Shown here: positions 35,901-47,100 of the stretch, one piece after another
Numbering within the stretch: position 1 is the first letter of the stretch
Layout: every line of letters starts with the position of its first letter
DNA from: Diplocarpon mali
Taxonomy: Eukaryota > Ascomycota > Leotiomycetes > Helotiales > Drepanopezizaceae
DNA: 64,000 bases
Assembly (NCBI GenBank): GCA_024741835.1
Contig: JAENRP010000076.1
Coordinates: 105,974 to 169,973, forward strand
Direction: 5' to 3'
Made by a program: the position numbers and the translations under genes
The notes under the pieces: model-generated
The model's database searches: none
What the model was told of the DNA's origin: nothing
The model's input: the letters and a program-made list of their open reading frames with translations, nothing else

Positions 35901-37185
35901 TCTGGTGAATCGAAATTACGAAGCCGAACATTTCTGTGGTTTACATTGCAGTGATGAACAGGTCAGTAAGCGCCGGCACTTTGTTATCATTTGGTCCCAA
36001 TGTGGCCCAGGCCGCAGCAGCTGCTAAGAGAATTATAAGCTTTCGAATCAGGGAGAAAACTGATATGAAAACAGCGTTGGAGATCTTAAACCCGGGTGGA
36101 GGTGTGGAGATTGAGTTGCAGACTCGTGATTCAAGTACCCGGACCGAGATGTTTCCATCTTCACTCGAGTCAACATCACTGTCGAGAAGGGTCAATTTGC
36201 GGCGCTGTTCAGTCTGCCTAGATGTGGAAAGATAGGCATCGTTTCGTTGCTCGAACGGTAGCTCTTCTAATCCAGAATTGTCCCCAGTACTATAAGAGGG
36301 AGCAGGAACAACATAAGAATAGGCCTAAGGGAAGACCAAAGACAAAGAGGGAGGAAGCACCACAAGCGGGCTCTCCGAAGACAAGAACTAGGACAATTCA
36401 CTAGTTGGGGGTAGAATAGGTAGTTGGCATTGCGCGCTGTCTCTAAGTATAACAGTGGTCCTATTTATACCCCCTTCGACCCTTAGCCGATCATATGACT
36501 CTATTACGTGACTTATATCATATGACTCCTCCTTCGACTCTCTATCCCGTGACTCCTCGACTACCACGTGACTATCACGTGACTCCTTTTCTTCTAGGTC
36601 TCTACAGTACTGACAATTCTAGACTTACGAAGTTCAGAAGGGCAACATACTCTGCAATGGAGCCAACATTGCTGAGGTGGACACTCGGGAGTATCGTAAA
36701 ATGATTTTTCTCGTGGCACAACAACCAATGCTCTTCCAAGGTACAATCAAGGAAAATATATTATCAGGAGTGTATGAATCGACGAGTTTGGAAAAGCTTT
36801 GTTGAGCTTGTCAAGAAACTGAGATTCACGATTTTATCATGTCTCTACCGGATGGTCATTAGACAGGTGTCGGTATTAAAAGGCGTCGCGCTCTCGGGGG
36901 GTCAGAAGCAGCGGATCGCTATTTTAAGAGCATTATTTCGAGACCCAAAGATCCTGCTCCTCGACGAGGCGACCTTGAGCTCAAATACCGAAAGTGAGAA
37001 GCTTGTCCAGGCGGCACTTGAACGTGCTGCGGAGGGAAAGACTATGGTGGTCGTGGTTCATAGATTGGGCCACTGTCCAAAATGCTGACGTGATATTCGT
37101 TTTGGGTGAAGAGAAAGTCTTGGAGACATGAGACCACAATCAACATCTGAAGAAGGGGTCTCCTATCAAATGGTAATATTCCATG
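32980..37185 (+). pseudogene. ABCB-type (MDR/P-glycoprotein-like) full-size ABC transporter pseudogene
   Basis: Both halves of a TMD-NBD-TMD-NBD exporter can be followed through stops and frame changes. TMD1 pieces: QIGISKKLGMILHILVIIF, then GEVFGSKRTMVARGAESR and IKQSPIMGIQF in another frame. NBD1: Walker A GTSGSGKCT near 34,100, signature LSGEQ and Walker B ILDEATSS near 34,570-34,650, and the H-loop THQLSTI. A linker and TMD2 follow (LLLCEQRSYWPWYLLLLAS, then FFVMALGCAVAYFTLG). NBD2 has a degenerate Walker A (PRCGKIG), signature LSGGQKQR and LLLDEAT near 36,890-36,980. Breaks: a frameshift at about 34,000 before the NBD1 strand, another at about 34,370 in the Q-loop region, a TAG at about 34,828 after NBD1, a TAA at about 35,285 and another stop near 35,328 in TMD2, and an insertion at 36,268-36,627. 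Functional relatives pump lipophilic drugs or metabolites at the plasma membrane; this copy cannot. Confidence 0.85.
36268..36627. mobile_element. About 360-bp insertion with terminal inverted repeats, MITE-like
   Basis: The element interrupts NBD2 of the ABC pseudogene: VSLLER is on the left and EVQKGNILCNGANI resumes on the right, where one continuous Walker A helix region is expected. Its ends are imperfect inverted repeats of about 25 bp: TCCAGAATTGTCCCCAGTAC on the left against the reverse complement of GTACTGACAATTCTAGA on the right. Inside are a short Lys/Arg-rich frame with an AT-hook-like RPKGRPK and several CACGTGAC/CATATGAC motifs at about 36,490-36,590. A clean target-site duplication could not be fixed; TA is possible. 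It could instead be a rearranged retrotransposon fragment. Confidence 0.6.
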
Positions 37186-38123
37186 ATTTCGATGCACTGT
37201 CTTACCAGTCGTACTAACCTTGAAGAAAGTGTCAACCCCAAGCCCTTGATCGATGAGATTGGAGTCATTTCTCACCAGTCACGATCTTGGTGCAGTATAG
37301 TGCCACGGTGTACAAAAGGAGTCTCAAACCTCTTTTGCGAACATATACATGCATGCTGTTTGGGCGCAGTCGCTATGAGTGGATGTCTATTTGTAGTTGG
37401 TCATCAAACTCGCTTCTTGATGCATTTTACACCAATCGCTGTTCGAAAGTTCTCAGAATCTGCCACGCATCTATGAAGGAAATCAGTTTCTGGTGCTAAG
37501 TGATAGGTAGTGTTTTGGACGGACCCGCCTGCTATGCGCTGGCCAGCAGACTAGCAGACTAGCAGTCAAGTCTGATTATTTGTTCGCTTGCCTGCAGCAC
37601 ATGTTGACACTAGAAGGTGATCTTGAGCGGCGCACATCTGAATCCGGAGTTTGTTTGTAAATTTTGGTGCGATACCCAACCACCCAACAATCAATCCGAA
37701 GCGTGCCAACCAGACTATCGAAGTTCGGAAGATGTAGAAAGTGAGATCTCATCAAGCAGCAACTTTCAACACGTGATGCGGCACTGACCCCTCGGAGCCA
37801 GCCTCTCAGTTTCGCGAACCTTGCAAAAATCCAGGGCCCACTTTGGGCCCGAGTAAACAAAATTTAAGAACGTTGACCAATTCTGACGTCGACAGACGCG
37901 CCGCGCCGATCATCGTTCAACTTTCGAGTCAAATACTTTGATAAAGCTGAGGCTGTGGGTTTGCCGTCTTTGCGCCAAGAGAACTGCCACAGTACGGCGT
38001 CGCAACCTCACTGGTGGGTAACCAAATCAGCCTTGTCGACGGGCCGAACCACACGACTGATACCTACCTAACTATAACAAACAACAGTCAACCATCAATG
38101 ATATCTGAATCATAACATCCACG
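37186..38123. promoter_or_regulatory. Upstream region of the giant Leashin-like gene
   Basis: No coding frame is supported between the ABC pseudogene and the start codon at 38124. The last 250 bp before the ATG change to a typical fungal promoter/leader composition, with A/C-rich sequence immediately upstream (cctaactataacaaacaaca). No TATA box was assigned. Confidence 0.5.
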
Positions 38124-41100
38124 ATGTCAGACAGGCGTCGCACAAGTCCCGAGGGCTCCAGTATCAGCAAGAGACGCAAACAATCACGCTCATATTACGA
38201 CGAGCCACGGAAAATGCGCGCTACACCCCAAACATACCAATATTCTTCCTCATCCTCCTCGAGCACTTCCATAGTAGACATCTCGCGCAGTTTTCCTCCG
38301 AGACGCTCTGGCATAAAAACCTTCTTCACTGCGCCTTCAGAACGGCGCTTGCGCCGGAGGAGAAGCAGTCGTCTGCAGAAAATCAACAATTCGTCCTCGT
38401 CCTCGGTGAGCAGTGACCAGGCGGATCTTGCGTATGGAAAGGGCTATATAAAGCGTCCGAAGCTCAGACGGATTAGGTCGCGGAACGGGAGGGATATCGA
38501 TAGAGAGAGATATGCGGAGAGGTACAACGATCGGCATAGCGACAGATATTCGGACAGGTATAGCGACAGGGAGGGAGGGCAGGGGCGCTACAGTGATAGG
38601 GCTAGGGAAAGTGCTGGGAGCGGTAGCGCTAGTGCTCTTGGGAAGGTAGGGACGACTGCTGAAATTCTGGCTGTGGGCGAAGGCTTCAGACGACTTGCGC
38701 GGGAGCAAAACAAACGCGACTTGAAGGAAGGACGGAATGGGAAGAAACCCGAAGCGGTGTCAGTGAAAGAGGAGCATGCAAGCCGCAGCCACTCTTATCT
38801 GGACAGCCGAGGCCTCGGCCACTCGAAGAAATCACAGGAACCAGACGAGGATGGATGGGAGTCCGCATCAGATTCGGACTCTAGTGCTGATTCCAGATTG
38901 GCCTTTGGAAACGATACGCAGGGGGGATGGAGCCTTTTTGGCAGAAAAAAGCAGAAGCCAATGAGCAGGAAGAGCAGCATTGTTGATCCTCGGCTCTTTG
39001 GACCACAAAACTCTCTAAATGGCCTTGTTACTCAGCCCGTCGGATACGGCGATGTCTCCTGGACCTCCACCAGTGATTTTGGGGAGCAGCGCGACACATA
39101 TCAGCATGGCTCATACCCAGTGGCACCGGAACGCAGCTACAGCGATTCGCAGTCCCAGGGATCTCTGCAGCAAGTCCCCCCTGTGCCAATGTCAGAGAAA
39201 GACACAAGCGAACCTCATCACTATACATCTGAGCGGCCACCGAACCTCCCAGTCAGACCAGATCCTGCCCCTGTCCAGATCCAACACCCCAAACCTTTCA
39301 CTCCTGTATCTCAGAGCGTCTACGAACCAATCTACCCTGCCAGGTCTGAATCAGGAGGCATCTTGAAGAAGGCGCCCCCCTCGTCTTCCAGTCGCGGGAA
39401 GTCCCTTGCAGAAGCAGCTATGGTTGGAGTAGCAGCCGCCGCTGTCGGTAGCATGATCTCTTCTGCGAGGGATGACCGCAAGGACAGACATAGAGAGGGA
39501 GAGAGCGAAGAACTCGAGAGAGACCGCCTTAAACATCGCGAGAGCGAGAAGAGAGATAAAAAGGACAGGCGCGGGAGTCCGCCTCGCGAAGACCGCAAAG
39601 ACAATCGTCGAGAAAAAGAAAAGGAAAAGGAGAGGGAAAAGGAGAAAGAGAAAGAAGAGGCTGAAGCCCGGCGTCGAGATAAGAAACGAGACGAACGTCG
39701 AGGCGAGACACGTGGTGACAAGGAGAGACGCGAGAAACGCCGAGAGGAACGACGTGCTGCTGAGCGTGCCGATGAACAATCCGAATCTCGCAGAGCTAAG
39801 AGCGAAAAACCTGGCTCGATGACTTCTGCTGATCCCTCACAATACCAAGTCGCTCGGAATACGTTCCCCACACCCGTAGCCGAGTCCTTACAAGGCAGTC
39901 GCAGAACCGAATCTGTACCTACCGTTGTGACTGTTGAGCGGGAACCGGGTTTTGCTCGTAATCGAAGCTCTTCTACCAGAGATCAATCTACCTTCTCTCG
40001 GTCTGAACCTCGAAAAGAGCAGTCTGACCCTCAGGAGGAATGGGACGAGCAAGAGCAACGTTATCGTGTCAGGGATTCAAGAGATCGCGTTCTTCACGAT
40101 GCCGAGGCTTCTTTTGGAGAGGCAAGACACTTCACTGGTCCTTATGATGCTGCAATTGCCACTGCTGTCGTTGCCGCCGAACAACATCGTGAGAACAACC
40201 GTGAAACGAGAGCAGAGCAAAGAAGACGCGAAAGGAAAAGTGAAGTAAGTTACGATGAGCGCGATTCAAGACCCCGCGATAGAGCTCCGGAGGCAGATCC
40301 CATCCAAGAGGAAGCCAACAGAGCATACCGCGAGATTGTCATGGCGAGGAAAATTGCTTCCGAGGTTATTCGCTCTCGCACCCCTTCCCCTAATCGCTCA
40401 GTCGTTCACAAATACGATCACAAAGAGAACGAGGAGCAAGAAGTAATCCGAATCGTCACGCCACCAGGGATGGAGGAAAACAAGCGGAAGGGGCTCTACG
40501 ATGCACCCAATGCTGATTTCCAGTTGGATCATGTCTTGAAGCACCCCAAAGACATGGAGACCTTCAGTATCCCTTCACTCAGCTTAGACCGCTCAATACC
40601 CCACTTTAATCTGGTACGGGACAGCGATGCTCTTAGACCTCGACCTGTCTTAAATCTTGTCCATCCAACTCCAGAATCTACCCCTGTACCCGAAAAGCAA
40701 ATTGCACGCTCTGAGCCAGCTCGCTCATCCAATTCAGACGATCCTAACTCAAAGCGCTCTTCGACGTCTGATGTTGTCATTGGGCCAAAGGGCAATGTCG
40801 TCGCTTCTTCAACTGTTTCTGCTGTATCTAAGGGGGTAACATGGGGAGAGAATGAAACCAAGCATTATGAGGTTGACAGCCCAGCTGAGCACCGCGACGA
40901 GTTAGTATCAAGTCCGGAAATATGCCCTCAGGAACCTTCTAGGGAATCTAAGCCTTTTGATGCCCCCAAAGCTAGTAAAAGTTGGGGTGCAATCGCTGCC
41001 GGTATCATCGGTGCTGGTGTGGGAGCCGCTGCTGCAAGTGAGATCTCCAAGTCCTCCAAAACCCCGGATACTTCTGGCAGTGACAAGAAGCCAGAGGCCC

Positions 41101-44100
41101 CTTTCGAATACCGTGGTGTCGTCGTCGAGCCGGAAAGTCCTCCTCGCAAGCCGAGACAGCGAAGCCCTCCCTCCCCGGGCCCCAAACCAATCATCTCCCA
41201 ATCACCACAGCCTTCAAATAATAATCACATGCCGGGCGCTTTCGAGGACGATCTGGATTTCACTGCAACTGTAGCTGCCGGACTTCAAGATACCGGTTTC
41301 GACCCCAACTTGGTAATTGAGGATCCGACGTTTCGCAGACGAGATTCCCCACCTGGCTCGAATACGCACAGCTTCTACAAGACGCCTTACGCGGAGACAG
41401 TCACTGATATCGGGAGATCCCCTTCAGAAGTCTCGAGGACTCGAGGTTCCGAAAGCTTTGTCATCGGCGAGGATGCCACTACTCCGCAAGATTGGCCATT
41501 TGTCCCTCCTCCCGAGGAGGATGAATCCTACAAGAAGCTCTCCAAGAAGGATCAGAAGAAACGTGAAAAGGCAACGAAACGACAAAGTGGTGACTTTACT
41601 CCAACCGAGGAATCACCCGAGTCCAAGGAGATTTTGCCAGAGCCAGAATCCTACTTCGAGGAGCCTTTCAAGAAGTCGAGCAAGAAGAAACAGAAGAAGC
41701 TGGATAAGGCTCAAAAAAGCCGTCAAGCTGAAGACCCTCCTCTATCTTCTGAACATTCCGTCGCGGCCGTGATTGTCGAAGAGCCAGAAAGCTACTTCGA
41801 AACGCCCAAGACATCAAAGAAGTCGAAAAAAGGTTCCTCGATATACGATGACAGCTTGGGTGATTCTTCTCTTGAGCGGACAGTCTCTGTGCCGGTAGAT
41901 GCTTTTGAAGACTTGCAGAATGGCCAGGATGAGTGGGTCGAAAGCTCTAAAAAGTCCAAGAAGAAGTCGAAGCGTGACAGTGACCGCTACGAGTCTCCTG
42001 TTCGACCGACTGAGACTGCTGCAGAATGGGAGGAGCGAGCAGCGCGCAAAAAGGCGAAGGCTGATAGCGAGAAACTCGGCTCACCTGTTCGGTCTGTTGT
42101 TCCTCTTGACAACGTCTCTGAATTGGAACGATCTTCAAGCAAGCAGTCAAAGCGCGATAGCGAGAGATTCGACTCTCCTGTTCGACCTGATTTTTCCGAG
42201 ACTACATCGGAGCCGGAACGCTCAGCAAGCAAGAAATCCAAGCGTGACAGTGAGATGAACGAGTCTCCGTCTCGGTCAGAGATCTCTTCTTCGGGTAAGA
42301 GATCCAAGGATAAATCGAGTCGACGAAGCGAAGCATACGACTATGATGCAGCTGAAGTCGCCCTGCCGCCCAGCGGCGCAACTTCTGAGATTTCTTCATC
42401 GAGTAGGAAGTCCAAGGATAAGTCAAGCCGGCGAAGCGAGCAGGATGAATATGACCCGACTGAATTTTCTCTGCCGCCCAGCACACCTTCGGAGAACAGC
42501 CGCGACGGAGAGTTTGAGGATGCTCGGAGCACACGCCGATCTTCTGCGAGAGACAGCGGCGTCTTCAACAATGAAGACCGTGGAGATTCCAGATTCGCGG
42601 TTTCGGGAAGTGCTTCACGCTACGACTCTCCCGAGCGTCGGAAGAAGAAGAAATCAAGAAGTGGCACGAGTGACTATGACGATTCCAGATCAGTTGCTTC
42701 TGCTCCTGCTGGCGACGAGTACGACAAAAAGAGCAAGAAGAAAGATACAAAGAAGTCTGGTGGCCTCTTTTCTGGTCTTTTCGGTTCCAAATCCGAGTCT
42801 GGGGTGCGTGACGTAAGTCCCAAGCGCTCGAAAGACGATTTCGAGGAGATCAAAAAGAAGAAGAAATCCAAGCGGAGCTCTGTACCCGACGGAGGTAGTA
42901 TCTACGGGGAGATTGGAGCTTATTCTGTTAACGACCTTTCACAGGTTGGGTCAAACGGACGCAGTAATGGAAACGGCTCTCGCTCTTTTGAGAAAGACGA
43001 GCCTACCAGTGATGGAGAGAAGAGAAAGAAGAACCGATCCAGATCTGCAAGCACATCCTCGAAGAAGGATTCTTTTTTAGATAGAGCCGGCACCCTTGGC
43101 GCGGGTGTCGGCATTGCGGGTGTTGCTGCTGCTGCAATTGCTGCTCAGCATCATCAGCAATCAAAAGCCGATAATGCTAATAGCAGTGCGGCCGCAGAGC
43201 AGATTGAAATCAGAGACTCTGACAAGCCGTCAGAGCGGGCCGAATCTCTCGATCCTGAGATCGCACAGTGGCAGTTTAGACCTTCAATTGATCCCCAGTA
43301 TGGCGATCTCCTTCCTCTACCACCCAGCGATCCAGTTTCGCCGAATGTGGAGCCCATTGATAATCTGCCCGGGCTGCCGGAAAGCCGCCCAGGTACTCCG
43401 GAATCTGATAGACTGTGAGTACTGTGTCAACCCATTACGCGGCGTGGCCGTCTTAATTTGCCTGGCAATTTCTACAAGTTTGACAAAGCACTTGCTGACT
43501 AGTCCGTTCCCTAGGCCCAGAGAGCGAATCAAGAACACTGTTCGTAGAAATGTGCAAGACTCAGCGAAGTCTCCGAGCGCTAGTCAGGTACCACTGAAGT
43601 TCAAGATGGGGCGCAGATCCTCAATCCCGTCATCACCAGAAACTAGCCGGTTGTCTCCCGTGTATGTTTTTCCATCTGCTACTGCCGCTATTTTCCTAGA
43701 CGTTCCAGACATAAATTGACCAGGAAATATGCCAATTCTTCCGCGCATTTGCTTGGCAAAGAACTAAGCTAATTATGTCGAAAGACAATCTCCAGCAAAT
43801 CCTAGCCAGGAGTCACTCGTATTTCCCAGACATCGTGCACGCCCAACTTCTTGGGATAGTTCCAAGGAGTTCAAACCATTGTACCTAGTGGAAAAGAGTA
43901 CGCGGCGGAATTCGCACGCCCAGCTTCACGAGGGCGGTGAACATCTTCCCGAACTTCCACCAAGTCAACCGGCGTCAAGAAGCTCTTCCCAACAGGAGTA
44001 TCCCGATAGTGCGAAGAATTTCGGATCCAAGCCTGGCTTTTCTAGAGGACTTGAAATCTTGTCCATCGATACTGCTCTCAATTACTCTTCTACTGTGCCA

Positions 44101-47100
44101 GAGCTACTCGGCTCTGGCCAGATAGAAACAAAAGCTGGAGTATCAAAATGTTTGGATCAGCTTACAGATACTGTTAAGTCTCCAAAGCACGCCAGAAATG
44201 CTTCACAATCATCAAGCTCAATCCGGGAAAAGACCTCACCTTCGTTAGCAGACAATGCAGCCGGAATTGTTGTGGCAACAGGGCTGGTCTCTAGCATTGG
44301 AACCCTTGCCTTTACTCCTAGTAGCCCCACCTCAAAGAATTTACCTCCAGATGATTTGCGAACTGCAAAATCTCAAGAATCTCCCATCGAGCTACCGTCC
44401 TCCAAGTATCAAGTTCTACCAGTCGATAGTCTACCACCGGGAGAAAATCAGCCTGATCCTATGGATACCATGAGCAAGGATCGGAGTTCGTACCTGCTCA
44501 GATCCTCGCCAACCTCCACGAAATCCGACGATGCCGACTCCTTTGAGCACAGTTTGGGTTGTCCGACCGCAAAGCAGAAGTCTTTTGATAGCGATGTGCT
44601 GCAAAGCATACAGGAGAGCGGTAATGACGATACAGTCGGCTCAGCTAAATTGCCAAAAAATGTTGATGAGCATCGTGCGAATACTCTTGAGACCCTTTCC
44701 AGTTCCCATGAACTTGTTCAGCAACCTACTGCCAGTGGATTTGACCATTCAACTGAATTTAAAGATGCCATTATGGAGCAAGATGACTCCGCGTCCTTCT
44801 CCAAAGGAAACAAGAAGGACCGGAAAAATGACAAGAAGGGCAAGGTTTTATCACCATCTTTGGCACAAGACGACCTGTCTCTACCTAATGCTAGCGAAGA
44901 TATCTTTGATACTGCGATAGATCACGTGGATTCTGAGCCTGCCGACGAGTTCTCAACAATAAGGTCAAAGAAAGCCCAGAAGAAAAAGGACAAGAAGAAG
45001 AAGAAGTCAGGTTCAGCTTGGAATGGGGATGAAGTGGCAAAGCAGATTGCGGAACCAGCCCTTGAGCCTGGTGAATCCGAGCAACTGCCCATGGATGGTG
45101 CCATTGAAAACAAATTATCCGAGCCAATCGATCACGAGCAAAAGACTACAGAGCATGTCGACGACTTCTCTTTCCCAAAGGCGAAGGGCAAGAGAGACAA
45201 AAAGGGCAAGAAAAAGAGTGCGAGTTTTTCCTTGGATCCTGGAGCCTCGGAGTGCCAACCTGAACTAAGCCAAGAGACATTGCCGAAACCAACAGAACCT
45301 CAGGAAGACCACACAGTGTCTCGGGACACCAGGGCGGTGAATATGGACCCATCTGTCACTCACGCCGCTAATGCTATTCAGGACCCCAAGCCGGGAAACG
45401 AAGATATTAAGCCAGTTGCGGTGTTTGACTACCTGGTTACAGAGAACGAATTGGCCGTGATAGATGCGCGGATTGCTGAACCTGATTCTACTGCACCCGA
45501 AGTTTCTTTTCCTACAGAAGATGTCCCATCCGAAGATTCTGTCTTCTCATGGTCGAAGAAGAGCAAGAAAGATAAGAAGAAGTCTAAGTCTGTATCAGCT
45601 TGGGATTCTGACGAAGATGTGAGCTCTCTACAGCTTCAAGAATCAGCACCAACTGCTTCTCCTGATATCGTCTCGACACCTGCGGAGACAGGAAAAGATG
45701 AGTTATTGAATTCAAAGTTCAAGAAGAAAAGAAAAAAGGACAAGCAGAGGGGAAAGGCTGCTCTGTCCTGGGAGGACGAGGAGCCAGCCACGTTACAAAC
45801 TCCAGAACCCAACACAAGCCGTGATGTACCTGTCGAGACCTCGGTTGTTGACATTGCAAAATTTGAAGATTTCTCGACCTCGTCCAAGAAAGAAGAGAAG
45901 AAAAAAAAAGCAAAGTTTATTCAACTGGAACCGGATATCGAGACACAGGGTGTGCAGGAGCCTTTTGCGCCCGCTGCAGAGACCTCAGATCTTGCTAGAG
46001 ATGCCACCCCTGTCGCTGAGACTTTTAAGGAAATCCCTTCATCCAAGTCGAAGAAAAAAGACAAGAAGAAAGGCAATTCTATGTCAGTACGGGATGCAGA
46101 GGATGAAGTAATCCCTTCGGAAATACCAGCCACAGCTCCCGAGATTGACCTGAACGCTGAAGATAAAACAGTGCCCATTGTCGAGCCCCTGGAAGAATTC
46201 TCATCTGCCAAAGGAAAGAAAGACAAGAATAAAAAGAGAAAGAACAGATCTGTATCTTCTTGGGAGCCGGACTCCGCGCAAGAGCCGCGGTCTGAGGTCA
46301 ATCCTGTTCTTGTCGAAGAGCCGGCATACACTCTAGACAAAGCTTCAACTCCCCTTGCCATCGCGAGCGAGGAACAGTCTGATGCTATCTCTGTTCGGAA
46401 AACCATCCAGGATACTAGTGAAAATTCTCCGGAAACATTGCAAACCCATAAAGAACCCCTGTTTTCGAAAACCCAGAACCTGGACGAACATGCCGCAAGC
46501 CTTAAACCTGAGAGCACCGTGCCGCCCCTTCAAAGCGAGGCTGAAGCCGGAAAGCCTGATATCCAGGATGAGTCACCAGCCGACTACTTTTCAGTTTCTA
46601 GCACGAAATTCAAGAAGAAAGGCTCGTCAACCATGAATTGGGCTGATGAAGTCGAATCTAGCTTGCCCGCGACGAAACCTGATATTCAATTAAAGGATGA
46701 ATCAATTCTGGAGAAAGAGGCACCACTGGCAGAGCACTCTGCACCCGCGGAGACAAAGAATGGAAAGAAAAAGAAGAACAAATCAACCACGAATTGGGCC
46801 GATGAAGTCGAATCTAGCCTACCCGAAACATCCCAGGAAATTCCGCTCGAGCATGACCAGAGCCTTGTCCAGGATGCGCCGCCTGCCGACTACTTCGCCT
46901 TGAAGGATTCGAAAAAGGGAAAGAAGAAAAAAAACAAATCTGCGCCTGCATGGGATCTAGATGAAGTTACCTCTCCAGTACCTATTCCAAAGGAGAGCGA
47001 AGCCGCTTATTTCACGCCAACTTCCTCGAAAAAGAAGAAGGGCAAGAATTCTCAGCCATGGAATGAGCCAGAAACAGCCCAGGCTAAGGCTCCTATTGCG

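Noticed and set aside
36268..36627. Solo LTR of a copia element
   Set aside because: The interior has LTR-like words, but the boundaries of the insertion in the ABC frame coincide with inverted, not direct TG..CA, termini. I kept it as MITE-like with moderate confidence.
39332..39871. Minus-strand Ser/Leu/Phe/Arg-rich frames inside the giant gene
   Set aside because: These are antisense images of Glu/Lys/Arg-rich repeats, seen throughout 38-56 kb on the minus strand.
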